Assembly (NCBI GenBank): GCA_021848865.1
Contig: JAJZTO010000011.1
Location: forward strand, 1 to 20,081
Length of the DNA: 20,081 bases
Reading direction: 5' to 3'
DNA from: Myxococcales bacterium
GTDB taxonomy: Bacteria; Myxococcota; Myxococcia; Myxococcales; Anaeromyxobacteraceae
Part shown: positions 1 through 7,415 of the stretch, piece after piece
Numbering within the stretch: position 1 is the first letter of the stretch
How the letters are laid out: each line of letters starts with the position of its first letter
Notes under the pieces: model-generated
What the model was told of the DNA's origin: nothing
Database searches by the model: none
Seen by the model: the letters and a program-made list of their open reading frames with translations, nothing else
Made by a program: the position numbers and the translations under genes

Positions 1-195
1 GGGAGCCGGCCTGGTCCCCCCTCGCGCCGGATGGCCCGGCCGCCCTCCGTCGGTCCCTTCGGCGCCTCGCGGACTGCTTCGGCCGGCTTCGGGCTGGTGC
101 GCATGGCGGCTCCCCGGCGCCCCGGTGGGCGCTCCAGCGAGGGGATGTAAGCCGGCCGGGACGCGACGCGCGTCCCGTCGGGGGTGCAAACGCCC
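1..195. other. left-edge region with no confident gene
   Basis: No gene can be called with confidence. The plus strand is open from base 1 to a TAA at 148-150 (49 codons, rich in Arg, Pro, Gly and Ala, with no recognisable motif). It could be the end of a gene entering from the left or simply an open frame in GC-rich spacer. Downstream of that stop lies a hairpin (157-177), listed separately. If the open frame were a real gene end it would converge on the J-domain gene. Confidence 0.4.
157..177 (-). terminator. GC hairpin just past the J-domain gene stop
   Basis: A perfect 9-bp inverted repeat (CGGGACGCG / CGCGTCCCG) with a 3-nt loop lies about 20 bases beyond the stop codon of the minus-strand J-domain gene. 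The position suits transcription termination. No T-tract follows on the minus strand, so if it terminates it does so as a hairpin-only signal. Confidence 0.4.
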
Positions 196-2073
196 TCAGT
201 CGCGGAACCGGCGCTCCACCCGCGTGCGCAGCAACTCCAGGGCCTCGACCTCGCCGAGCGGGCCGCCCTCGATCGCCGCCGCGAGGCGGCCCTCGGGCAG
301 GCGCTCGCGCGCCGGCAGCTCGCGGCGCCCGGCCCGGATGCGCAGGGCCCGGGGCGGAAGCTCGATCCGGTAGGGCGCGAAGAGCAGCGCGAGCAGCCGG
401 TCGCGCAGCCCGCCGGCGGTGAGCCGCTCCCGCTCCGCCGGCAGCAGCTGGAGGGCCACCGTGGCGCCGCCGAGCCGCAGCGCCACCTCGGCGACCAGCC
501 CGACCTCCAGCGCCAGCGGCGCCAGCGCCTCGAGCCCCCCGGCCTCGCCGTACTGCCAGTAGCTGCGCAGCACCGCGCCGCAGGTGGGGCAGACCAGGCC
601 GTGGAGCTCGTCCAGCCCCCGGATCCGCAGCAGGTGGAGCGCGGGCCGCCCGGCGCGGCAGGCGCGGCAGCGCAGCGGCGGGCCCAGCGCCCCGAGCACG
701 CGGCGCGCCGCCTCCCGCACCGGCTCGCGGGCCAGCGCCACCCGCACGCCGGCGGCCAGCTCCGGCTCGGCGAGGTGCAGGCCGAAGGGCAGCTCGCGCC
801 CCTGCACCCGCAGCCCCAGCGCCAGGTGGCGCGGCAGCCGGCCCAGGGCCCCCGCCAGGTCCGGCGCCCCGGTGCCGGCGGTGGCCGCGGCCCAGGCGTC
901 GGCCATGGGGCCGGCGGCGGCCAGCGAGGCGGGCGGCGTCCCGGCCGCCTCCGCGAAGAAGGCGAGGAGCGTGAGCGCCGCCTCCCAGGGGCGGGGCCCC
1001 GCCGCCTGCTCCTCGAGGCGCCGCGCCAGCTCCCGGGCCGCCGCGCTGGCGCCGCGGGCCGCGAGCAGGGCCGCGCCGCGGCGCACCAGCGGGCTCTCGG
1101 CGACGGGATCGAAGGGGCGCAGCGCGCCGGTGGGTCCGCGGCGGGCGAGCCTGTCCATGGCGTTCCTCCGGTGGCGCGCCAGGTCGCGCGCCGAGGCGTG
1201 GAGCCGGTCGATGCGGTGCAGGGCGTCCTCGCGGGCGGCCGCCGACTCGGCGCGCGCGGCCTCGCGCGCCTCGGCGAGCAGGTCGCCGCCGGCGCGGCGC
1301 CGCTCCTCGGCCCGTCCGAGGAGCCGGGCGGTGTCGGTGGCCCGCAGCCGCTCCTCCTCGGCCCGCAGGCTCTCGCGCACCGCCGAGAGCGCCGCGGCGC
1401 GCCGGGCCAGGTGGGCCAGCCGCTCGGCCTCGCCGGGGGCCTCCGGGTCCTCGCCCGCCCCCACCCGCTCGGCCATCAGCTCCAGCGCCGCGAGGTCGCC
1501 CGCGTCGTAGGCGGCGTTGACCCGCGCCATGAGCCCGGAGAGCCGCTCCCGGTCGGCGTCGCCCGCGGCGAGGTCGGGGTGGAGCAGCCGCGCCAGGCGC
1601 CGCCAGAGCCGCTTCAGCGCCACCTCCTCGGTGAGCAGCTCCGGCGCCGCGTCCCCGGGCCCGGTGGCCTGGGCCCCGTCGCCGTCGGCGGGCTCCTCCG
1701 CTTCGGCGTCCGGTCCCTCCGCCGGCTCGCCCGCGCCGCGGCGCGCCGCCGTCCGGCCGCGGCCGACCGCGGCCGCGCCGCGCCCCCGCTCCGGACCCCG
1801 GCGCAGCGCCGCGGCGAGCCGCGCCACCTCGTCCTCGACTTGCTGCAGGCGGCGCACCAGCCGCTCGGCCGCCTCCAGCTCCGCCAGCGCCGGGCCCGCC
1901 TCCCGCTCCCAGGCGCGCGCGAACTCCGCCAGCCGGCGGGAGAGCGCCTCCACCTCGGCGTCGAGGCGCGCCACCTCGTCGAGGAGGCCGCGCACCTCGC
2001 GGCGGGCCCGGTCGGCCTCGCCGGAGGCGGCGGGGCGCCCTCCGGGAACGCTGAGCCCTCGCTCGGCCGGCAT
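196..2073 (-). CDS. J-domain protein with N-terminal coiled coil and zinc-ribbon cysteines
   Basis: Predicted 625-residue cytoplasmic protein. Residues about 20-95 are Glu/Arg/Ala/Leu-rich heptad-like sequence that should form a coiled coil. An acidic, low-complexity linker follows (about 96-145). Residues about 147-200 resemble a J domain: the HPD tripeptide at 165-167 sits after a basic helix, and an MARVNAAYDAGD-type third helix follows. A second charged helical stretch covers about 210-310. Two cysteine pairs, C469/C472 and C495/C498, look like one zinc ribbon. HPD is the motif by which J proteins stimulate DnaK-type Hsp70 ATPase, so a specialised co-chaperone is plausible. It lacks the Gly/Phe region and repeated CxxCxGxG zinc centre of true DnaJ. 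The start at 2073 was chosen because upstream sequence in this frame is antisense to the neighbouring CBS gene and the coding texture begins here; the ribosome-binding site is weak. Confidence 0.75.
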   Translation of the reverse strand: MPAERGLSVPGGRPAASGEADRARREVRGLLDEVARLDAEVEALSRRLAEFARAWEREAGPALAELEAAERLVRRLQQVEDEVARLAAALRRGPERGRGAAAVGRGRTAARRGAGEPAEGPDAEAEEPADGDGAQATGPGDAAPELLTEEVALKRLWRRLARLLHPDLAAGDADRERLSGLMARVNAAYDAGDLAALELMAERVGAGEDPEAPGEAERLAHLARRAAALSAVRESLRAEEERLRATDTARLLGRAEERRRAGGDLLAEAREAARAESAAAREDALHRIDRLHASARDLARHRRNAMDRLARRGPTGALRPFDPVAESPLVRRGAALLAARGASAAARELARRLEEQAAGPRPWEAALTLLAFFAEAAGTPPASLAAAGPMADAWAAATAGTGAPDLAGALGRLPRHLALGLRVQGRELPFGLHLAEPELAAGVRVALAREPVREAARRVLGALGPPLRCRACRAGRPALHLLRIRGLDELHGLVCPTCGAVLRSYWQYGEAGGLEALAPLALEVGLVAEVALRLGGATVALQLLPAERERLTAGGLRDRLLALLFAPYRIELPPRALRIRAGRRELPARERLPEGRLAAAIEGGPLGEVEALELLRTRVERRFRD

Positions 2074-2124
2074 CCCGCGACCGTTACCACCCTTCCCCGC
2101 GGCAGGCCAACGCGGCCCGCGTGC

Positions 2125-2130
2125 TATCCT
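2125..2130 (+). promoter_or_regulatory. candidate -10 box (TATCCT) for the CBS/DUF294 gene
   Basis: TATCCT ends only nine bases before the ATG at 2140, and no Shine-Dalgarno sequence is present in between. If used, transcription would start at or within a few bases of the start codon, giving a leaderless or nearly leaderless mRNA. No convincing -35 box is seen at the usual distance, so the call is tentative. Confidence 0.3.
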
Positions 2131-2139
2131 GCCCGGGCG

Positions 2140-3948
2140 ATGGCCGCGATCGACCCGGTGGCCTACCTCCGTGCCACGCCGCCCTTCGACGCGCTGCCGG
2201 AGGAGGTCTTCACCTCCGCGGCGCGGTCCCTGGAGATCGCCTTCTTCCCGGCCGGCAACCGCCTGGTGCGCAAGGGCGGGGAGCCGCTCCGGCACCTCTA
2301 CGTCATCCGCAAGGGGGCGGTGCGGCTGGAGCGGGACGGCCAGACGCTGCAGCTGCTCGAGGAGGGGGAGACCTTCGGCTACACCTCCCTCATCAGCCAC
2401 GAGGCCAGCATGGACGTGGTGGTCGAGGACGACCTGCTCGCCTACCGGCTGCCCCAGGCCCAGTTCGAGCTGCTGCTGGCCCAGGCCCGCTTCGCCGGCC
2501 ACTTCGCGGGGGAGCTGGCCGAGCGGCTGAAGAGCAGCCTGGAGCAGTCGCAGGTGGCGACCTTCCGGGCCGACCTCTCGGTGGAGGTGCAGCAGCTGGT
2601 GCGCCGGCCGCCGGTGCGCGTGCCCGAGGCCACCACCGTCGGCGAGGCCGCCCGGGTGATGCGCGAGCAGCACATCTCCTCGGTGCTGGTGGACTCCGAG
2701 CCGGTGGGCATCGTCACCGACCGCGACTTCCGCAACCGGGTGCTGGCCGAGGGGCTGGGGCCGGACACGCCGGTGACCCGGGTCTTCACCCGGGGCCTCA
2801 AGACGGTGGCGGCGGAGGCGCCCATCTACGAGGCCTGGACCATGCTCATCGACTCGGGCGTGCACCACCTCCCGGTGGTGAAGGGCAAGGAGATCGTCGG
2901 CGTGGTCACCGCCAACGACCTGCTCAAGGCCACCGCCCAGGGGCCGGTGGCGGTGCTGCGCCGGGTGGAGAAGCTGGCCGGGCGCGACCAGCTCCCCGGC
3001 TACGGCGCGCGGGTCACCGAGATGACCTCGGCGCTGCTGGCCGGCGGCCTCGACGCCACCGTCATCGCCGGCTTCGTGGCGCGCCTCAACGACGCCCTGG
3101 TCCACCGCATCCTGCGCTGGGCCGAGGAGCAGCTCGGGGCCCCGCCCTGCCGCTACGCCTGGATCGTCTCCGGCTCCGAGGGGCGCATGGAGCAGACGCT
3201 GCTCACCGACCAGGACAACGCCCTGATCTACGAGGACGCCGGGAAGGGCAGCGAGGCCTGGTTCCGGGCGCTGGCCGAGCGGGCCAACGACGACCTGGAG
3301 GCCGCCGGCTTCCCCCGCTGCCCGGGCGGCTACATGGCGCGGGAGTGGCACGGCCCCATCGGCGAGTGGACCGAGCGCTTCCGCGGCTGGGTGGCCGACC
3401 ACGGGCCGCAGCCGCTGATGCGCGCCGCCATCTTCGTGGACTACCGCAAGGTGTCGGGGACCCTGGACCTCGCTTCCTTCGAGGCGGCCATCCAGCGGGC
3501 CGGCAAGGACCGCCTCTTCCTCGCCAGCCTGGCCAAGGCGGCCCTCGACGCCCGCCCGCCGGCGAGCCTGCTCCTGCGGCTCAAGGGGGAGTCGTCCGAG
3601 GTGAACCTCAAGGCCCACGGCATCACCCCCATCGTCCACCTGGCGCGCTGCTACGGCCTGGAGGTGGGCACCGACCGGCGGAACACCCTGGAGCGGCTCG
3701 ACGCCGCCGTGCGCGCCGGGCTCATGGGGCCCGACGCCCGGGAGCTGGTGGGCGGGGCCTTCCGCTTCCTCCTGGGGCTGCGGCTGCGCCTGCAGTTGCG
3801 CGCCGTCGCCGACGGCAGGCCGGTGAGCAACCTGGTCCCGCTGGCGGAGCTGTCGGCCCTGGAGCGCAGCCGGCTGAAGGACTCCTTCCGCGCCATCAAG
3901 GACTGGCAGGAGAAGGCCTCCTACCACTACCGGACCGACCTCTTCTGA
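2140..3948 (+). CDS. cNMP-binding/CBS-pair/DUF294 nucleotidyltransferase-like regulator
   Basis: Predicted 602-residue cytoplasmic signalling protein. Residues about 15-130 form a cyclic-nucleotide-binding (Crp-type beta-roll) domain. Residues about 155-270 contain two CBS motifs (VRVPEATTVGEAARVM and the TVAAEAPIYEAWTMLIDSGVHHLPVV region), typical adenine-nucleotide sensors. Residues about 300-430 are the DUF294 nucleotidyltransferase-like domain, with GSEGR at 345-349 and a D357-x-D359 metal-binding pair as in GlnD/PII uridylyltransferase-type enzymes. The remainder matches the DUF294 C-terminal helical domain. The catalytic acidic pair is intact, so it could transfer nucleotides, but the target is unknown. 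The same architecture often sits next to a DnaQ-like exonuclease, as here (from memory). The ATG at 2140 lies in a 66-bp gap from the divergent J-domain gene. In-frame upstream sequence back to 184 is antisense to that gene and is not part of this protein. Confidence 0.88.
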   Translation: MAAIDPVAYLRATPPFDALPEEVFTSAARSLEIAFFPAGNRLVRKGGEPLRHLYVIRKGAVRLERDGQTLQLLEEGETFGYTSLISHEASMDVVVEDDLLAYRLPQAQFELLLAQARFAGHFAGELAERLKSSLEQSQVATFRADLSVEVQQLVRRPPVRVPEATTVGEAARVMREQHISSVLVDSEPVGIVTDRDFRNRVLAEGLGPDTPVTRVFTRGLKTVAAEAPIYEAWTMLIDSGVHHLPVVKGKEIVGVVTANDLLKATAQGPVAVLRRVEKLAGRDQLPGYGARVTEMTSALLAGGLDATVIAGFVARLNDALVHRILRWAEEQLGAPPCRYAWIVSGSEGRMEQTLLTDQDNALIYEDAGKGSEAWFRALAERANDDLEAAGFPRCPGGYMAREWHGPIGEWTERFRGWVADHGPQPLMRAAIFVDYRKVSGTLDLASFEAAIQRAGKDRLFLASLAKAALDARPPASLLLRLKGESSEVNLKAHGITPIVHLARCYGLEVGTDRRNTLERLDAAVRAGLMGPDARELVGGAFRFLLGLRLRLQLRAVADGRPVSNLVPLAELSALERSRLKDSFRAIKDWQEKASYHYRTDLF

Positions 3949-4157
3949 ATGGGGGGCCTCGTTCCCACCGCGCGAATGGTCGGCGAGGCCCTCGGCCCCC
4001 CAAGCCCCCCGCACGCTCCGCGGCAGCCTCCTCCGGCCGCCGCTCCGCTCGTCTCCATGGGGGGCCTCGTTCCCACCGCGCGGATGGTCGGCGAGGCCCT
4101 CGGCCCCCCAAGCCCCCCGCACGCTCCGTGGCAGCCTCCTCCGGCCGCCGCTCCGCC
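3949..4157. repeat. two-unit 108-bp tandem repeat, probable REP-like insertion
   Basis: Unit 1 begins at 3949 and unit 2 at 4057, a period of 108 bases. They are near-identical up to 4049 and 4157, with two differences seen (A/G in the CGCGRATGG segment and C/T in CTCCGYGGCAG). Each unit contains a GGGGGGCC ... GGCCCCCC inverted repeat (3951-3958/3994-4001 and 4059-4066/4102-4109) able to form a hairpin. The period is a multiple of three, so reading frames pass through open on both strands, which makes spurious ORFs here. The block sits exactly between the CBS/DUF294 stop and the exonuclease start, flanked by a 7-bp direct repeat (3942-3948 and 4170-4176). Confidence 0.85.
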
Positions 4158-4175
4158 AGGACGCAGCTCCTTCTG

Positions 4176-4775
4176 ATGTTCTTCCGCTCGCCGCCCTGGG
4201 AGTCGGTCGCCTTCTGGGCGCTCGATCTGGAGACCGGCGGGCTCGACGTGAGGCGCGATCCCATCCTGGCGGTGGGGATGGTCCCGGTGCGCGAGGGGGT
4301 GGTGCGCCTGGGCGAGGCCTACCAGTCCCTGGTCCGCCCGCCGGGGGCCGCCTCCATCGGCGAGAAGTCGATCCGCGCCCACCAGCTGCTCTGGGGCGAG
4401 GTGCGAGAGGCGCCGCCGGCCGCCGAGGTGCTGTCGCAGGTGGACGCGCGGCTGCGCCAGGGGGCGCTGCTCGTCCACCAGGCCGGGATCGACGTCGCCT
4501 TCCTGCGGCGCGCCTACGCGGCGGCCGGCCTGGCCTGGCCCCGGCCGCCGGTGGTCGACACCGTCGAGCTGATCCTCAAGGCGGCCCGGAAGGCGCGCTT
4601 CCTGAACCCCGAGAACCCGGAGCTGCCCTCGCTGAACCTGGCGGTGGCCCGGCGCGAGGCCGGGCTCCCCGAGTACCAGGCCCACGACGCCCTCACCGAC
4701 GCGGTGGCGACCGCCGAGCTCTTCCTGGTGCTGCGCCGGAAGATCGCGGCGCGCACCCTGCGCGACCTGCGCTGA
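4176..4775 (+). CDS. DnaQ-like DEDDh 3'-5' exonuclease
   Basis: Predicted 199-residue 3'-5' exonuclease of the RNase T/DnaQ superfamily. Motif Exo I is LDLETGG with D17 and E19. Exo II is HQAGIDVAFL with D106. Exo III is HDALTDA with H170 and D175. All five DEDDh residues are therefore present, and the length suits a stand-alone nuclease domain rather than full DNA polymerase III epsilon, whose C-terminal polymerase-binding tail is missing. The likely substrate is single-stranded DNA or RNA ends; which one cannot be told. It follows the CBS/DUF294 gene with the tandem repeat in between; without that insert, the stop of the upstream gene and this ATG would overlap as TGATG, implying original translational coupling. 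No clear Shine-Dalgarno sequence precedes 4176, which fits a start that once relied on coupling. Confidence 0.87.
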   Translation: MFFRSPPWESVAFWALDLETGGLDVRRDPILAVGMVPVREGVVRLGEAYQSLVRPPGAASIGEKSIRAHQLLWGEVREAPPAAEVLSQVDARLRQGALLVHQAGIDVAFLRRAYAAAGLAWPRPPVVDTVELILKAARKARFLNPENPELPSLNLAVARREAGLPEYQAHDALTDAVATAELFLVLRRKIAARTLRDLR

Positions 4776-5016
4776 GCCCGCGCCGCGCCGGCCGGGGATC
4801 GATCCTCGGGCGGGGACAAGCCCGCCGCGGACATGGGATCCAGGATGCCATGCGAACCCCGACGCCCGTCGCGTCGGCACACGGCGGCGTGGGACAAGCC
4901 CCCGCCCTACGGAAACGGGATCCAGGGTTTCCGTCCTGTAGGGGCGGGGCTCGTCCCCGCCCTGGTGACCCCGCCCTACGGCGAAACCCATGGATCGATC
5001 CGCTAGGCCACGGCCA
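4776..5016. repeat. convergent intergenic block of GC-hairpin repeats
   Basis: This 241-bp gap between the convergent exonuclease and livF genes holds no gene. It contains several related pieces: GGCGGG/CCCGCC hairpin (4809-4826); a long imperfect inverted repeat with arms 4891-4916 and 4927-4957; inside the latter, a perfect 8-bp hairpin GGGCGGGG/CCCCGCCC (4942-4949/4955-4962); and two GGGATCCAGG copies (about 4836 and 4918). The block is bracketed by the 10-bp palindrome GGATCGATCC at 4796-4805 and again at 4992-5001. GGGGCGGGGCTTGTCCCC-type intergenic repeats are scattered through many bacterial genomes; here they could act as a bidirectional terminator. Confidence 0.7.
4809..4826 (+). terminator. 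GC hairpin downstream of the exonuclease gene
   Basis: A 6-bp stem GGCGGG/CCCGCC with a 6-base loop begins 33 bases past the exonuclease stop. No T-tract follows. Its placement and the stronger hairpin at 4942-4962 are consistent with transcription ending in this convergent gap from both sides. Confidence 0.35.
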
Positions 5017-5658
5017 TCAGGCCGTCACCTCGCCGCGCTCGATCCGGTAGAGGCCGCTGAGCAGGTCGGCCATGTGCCGCTCGTCGGAGTCGGCCACCAC
5101 CACCGCCAGGCCCGAGGTCCGCAGCTCCGCCAGCACCTCGGCGAAGCGCCGCGCCAGCGCCGGCGCCAGCCCCTCGAAGGGCTCATCGAGCAGGAGCAGG
5201 CGGCGGCCGGCGACGAGCGCGCGGGCCAGGGCCACCATCTTCTGCTGGCCGCCGCTGAGCTGGTTGGCCCGGCGCTGCTGGAAGTCGCGCATCTCCGGCA
5301 TCAGGCGGTGGATCCACTCCATGCGCGCCGCCACGTCCTCCTCGCCGGTGGCCCAGGCCGGCAGGCGGATGTTCTCCTCGACCGTGAAGTCGGGGACCAG
5401 CTTCCGGTCCTCCGGCATGTAGCCGATGCCCAGCCGGGCCCGCTGCTGGGAGGCGGCCTTGCGGAGGTCTACCCCCTCGATCTCGATCCGCCCAGCCCTG
5501 GCCGGGAGCAGCCCCATGACCGTCCGCATGAAGGTGGTCTTGCCGGCCCCGTTGCGGCCGATGAGCCCCACCATGGCGCCGGCCGGGACGTCCATGGCTA
5601 CCCCGCGCAGGATGCGCACGCTGCCGATCTCGACCTCCAGCCCCTCGACGGTGAGCAT
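5017..5658 (-). CDS. livF: ABC transporter ATP-binding protein, LivF type
   Basis: Predicted 213-residue cytoplasmic ATPase of a branched-chain amino acid-type (HAAT) importer. Walker A is GRNGAGKTT (34-42), the ABC signature is LSGGQQK (134-140) and Walker B is LLLLDEP (154-160). The catalytic Glu of Walker B is present. The usual LivF switch region after Walker B reads VVVADSDERH here, so the H-loop position is not a plain His, as is common in this subfamily. It is somewhat shorter than typical LivF (about 235 residues), mainly at the C-terminus. It is the last gene of the livKHMGF cluster, three bases after livG, and pairs with LivG to power the LivH/LivM pore. The substrate of such transporters ranges from branched-chain amino acids to amides and aromatic or dicarboxylic acids; sequence alone does not decide. 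Confidence 0.9.
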   Translation of the reverse strand: MLTVEGLEVEIGSVRILRGVAMDVPAGAMVGLIGRNGAGKTTFMRTVMGLLPARAGRIEIEGVDLRKAASQQRARLGIGYMPEDRKLVPDFTVEENIRLPAWATGEEDVAARMEWIHRLMPEMRDFQQRRANQLSGGQQKMVALARALVAGRRLLLLDEPFEGLAPALARRFAEVLAELRTSGLAVVVADSDERHMADLLSGLYRIERGEVTA

Positions 5659-5661
5659 CGC

Positions 5662-6471
5662 TCAGCTCCCGGACTCGGCCGGAGGGGCGGCGTGGTTCAG
5701 CACCCCCCGCGCCGCCTCGTGACGCCCGATGACCAGTTCCTGCACCCTGGGGTCGTGCAGCACCCGCGCCGGCGGGCCGTCAGCGATGACGTCCCCGGCG
5801 GCGAAGGCCAGCACCCGCTCGGCGTAGCGGCCGACGATCTCCATGTCGTGCTCGATGAAGTGGATGGTCACCTGCTGGGCCCGCAGCGCCGCCATGATGA
5901 TGTCCATGAGGCCGTACTTCTCTACGGCGCTGATGCCGGAGGTGGGCTCGTCCAGCATGAGCAGTGCCGGCTTGCGGGCGGTGGCCATGGCGATGTCCAG
6001 CAGCTTGCGGACGCCCTGCGGGAGCAGGTCGGCCCGGTGGCCAGCGTAAGGCTCCATCCGGTAGGTCGCCAGCAACTCCTCGACCAGGGCCCGGCGCCGC
6101 GGCTGCTCCAGCGGGGAGCCGGCGGTGAGCCAGCCGATCTCGGCGATGCCCACCGCCATGAGCAGGTTGTCGGCCACGCTCATGGAGCCGAAGACCTGCG
6201 GGATCTGGAAGGACCGGCACAGGCCGGCCTTGGTGACGTGGCGCGGGCCCTGGCCGGTGATGTCGCGCCCCAGGAACCGGATGGTGCCGCCGTCCGGCTT
6301 CTGGTAGCCGGTCACCAGGTTGACGAAGGTGGTCTTCCCGGCCCCGTTGGCGCCGATGATGCCGACCGTCTCGCCCCGGTGGAAGGTGACGTCCAGCTCG
6401 GCGGCGGCGACGACGGCCCCGAACTGCTTCCGGAGCCCGCGGGTCTCCAGGATGGGCTCGCGATCAGACAT
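5662..6471 (-). CDS. livG: ABC transporter ATP-binding protein, LivG type
   Basis: Predicted 269-residue ATPase partner of LivF. Walker A is GANGAGKTT (40-48), Q-loop Gln is at about 89 (RSFQIPQ), Walker B is LLMLDEPTSG (170-179) and the H-loop His is 208 (IEHDM). The signature motif is unusual: LLPQGVRKLLDIA (149-161) instead of LSxGQQRxLEIA, so the canonical Ser-Gly-Gly is replaced by Pro-Gln-Gly. Similar variants occur in some LivG-like proteins, and all other motifs are intact, so it is probably active. The start overlaps the livM stop by eight bases, so translation is likely coupled. The C-terminal 20 residues are non-conserved. Confidence 0.9.
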   Translation of the reverse strand: MSDREPILETRGLRKQFGAVVAAAELDVTFHRGETVGIIGANGAGKTTFVNLVTGYQKPDGGTIRFLGRDITGQGPRHVTKAGLCRSFQIPQVFGSMSVADNLLMAVGIAEIGWLTAGSPLEQPRRRALVEELLATYRMEPYAGHRADLLPQGVRKLLDIAMATARKPALLMLDEPTSGISAVEKYGLMDIIMAALRAQQVTIHFIEHDMEIVGRYAERVLAFAAGDVIADGPPARVLHDPRVQELVIGRHEAARGVLNHAAPPAESGS

Positions 6472-7414
6472 GGCCCGCCTCCTTCCGGACGCGCCGCAGG
6501 CGGCCCGCCAGCGACCAGAGCCCGTCCGGCAGGAACAGCATCGACAGCACCAGCGAGGTCCCGAGGATCAGCTGCCAGAACTGGGGCGCGTACTCGTTGG
6601 CGTAGGTCCGGATGACCTCGAAGACGCTGGTCCCGAGGACGGCGGCGAGCACGTGGGCCGGGCCGGCGAGCACGGCGACGAAGAGGAACTCGCCCGAGGT
6701 GGTCCAGTAGGCCACGTCCGGGTCGATGTGGCCGATGGCCAGGGCCACCATGGCGCCCCCGGCGCCGGCCAGCACCGCGGCGACGACCACCAGCAGGTGG
6801 ATGGTGCGCCGGACCGATCCGCCCAGGTAGAGGACGCGGATCTCGTTGTCGCGGATGGCCGTGGTCATGCGCCCGGCGGTCGAGTCGAGGAACCGGTGCA
6901 GCAGCGCCAGCAGCGGCAGGACCACCGCGGTCGTGGCCACCAGCAGGACCCCGACGCGGGTGGCGTCGCCGGGCTCGTAGCCCAGGAAGGTGGGGATGGG
7001 GGCTCGCAGGCCGTCGGTGCCGCCGAAGGTGGAGGACTTCACCATGTAGCCGAACAGCAGCATGGAGAAGGCCAGGTTCAGGTTGGCGAAGAAGATGCCG
7101 CGGTAGCGCGCCACCAGGAAGCCGAGCACCCAGGCGATGACGCCGGCGGTCGCCGCGCCGACCAGGGTGATGAGGAAGAAGTCGGTGACGCCCCAGCGCA
7201 TCCCCAGCATGCCGGCGCCGTAGGCGCCGACGCCGTAGAAGAGCGCCTGGCCGAAGGAGATCAGGCCGGCGCGCCACATCACCACCAGCCCGGCGACCAC
7301 CAGGCTCTTGGCCATCACCACCGCCAGGAGGAAGGCGAGCCAGCCGGGGGCGAAGGCGGCCGCCGCGGCCAACGCGACCGCCAGGACCAGCATGGCGAGG
7401 AGGGTCCGGCGCAC
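6464..7414 (-). CDS. livM: ABC transporter permease, LivM type
   Basis: Predicted 316-residue inner-membrane permease. Hydrophobic segments run through most of the chain, starting with an N-terminal helix at about 5-22. The typical LivM features are visible: the AGLISFGQALFYGVGAYG stretch (about 49-66) matches the conserved GxxSxGQAxFxGxGAY region, and GGTDGL (about 132-137) matches the conserved GGSxGL loop. It should form the transmembrane pore with LivH. It overlaps livG by eight bases and starts one base after the livH stop. Whether the substrate is an amino acid or another carboxylate cannot be read from the permease. Confidence 0.9.
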   Translation of the reverse strand: MRRTLLAMLVLAVALAAAAAFAPGWLAFLLAVVMAKSLVVAGLVVMWRAGLISFGQALFYGVGAYGAGMLGMRWGVTDFFLITLVGAATAGVIAWVLGFLVARYRGIFFANLNLAFSMLLFGYMVKSSTFGGTDGLRAPIPTFLGYEPGDATRVGVLLVATTAVVLPLLALLHRFLDSTAGRMTTAIRDNEIRVLYLGGSVRRTIHLLVVVAAVLAGAGGAMVALAIGHIDPDVAYWTTSGEFLFVAVLAGPAHVLAAVLGTSVFEVIRTYANEYAPQFWQLILGTSLVLSMLFLPDGLWSLAGRLRRVRKEAGHV

Positions 7415-7415
7415 G

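Noticed and set aside
184..2139. Long plus-strand open frame continuous with the CBS/DUF294 gene
   Set aside because: It is antisense to the J-domain gene, has Arg/Pro/Gln-rich nonsense composition, and domain similarity begins only at the ATG at 2140.
2074..4122. Minus-strand extension of the J-domain frame across the CBS gene
   Set aside because: It is His/Gly/Arg-rich shadow sequence opposite a clearly conserved gene; open frames of this kind are expected on the opposite strand in GC-rich DNA.
3949..4157. CRISPR array
   Set aside because: Only two units, no distinct spacers, and the whole 108-bp unit is repeated.
3949..4176. 75-codon frame filling the gap between CBS and exonuclease genes (MGGLVPTARMVGEALG...)
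   Set aside because: It is a direct translation of the two repeat units. The 108-base period keeps all frames open, and there is no Shine-Dalgarno sequence or protein-like feature.
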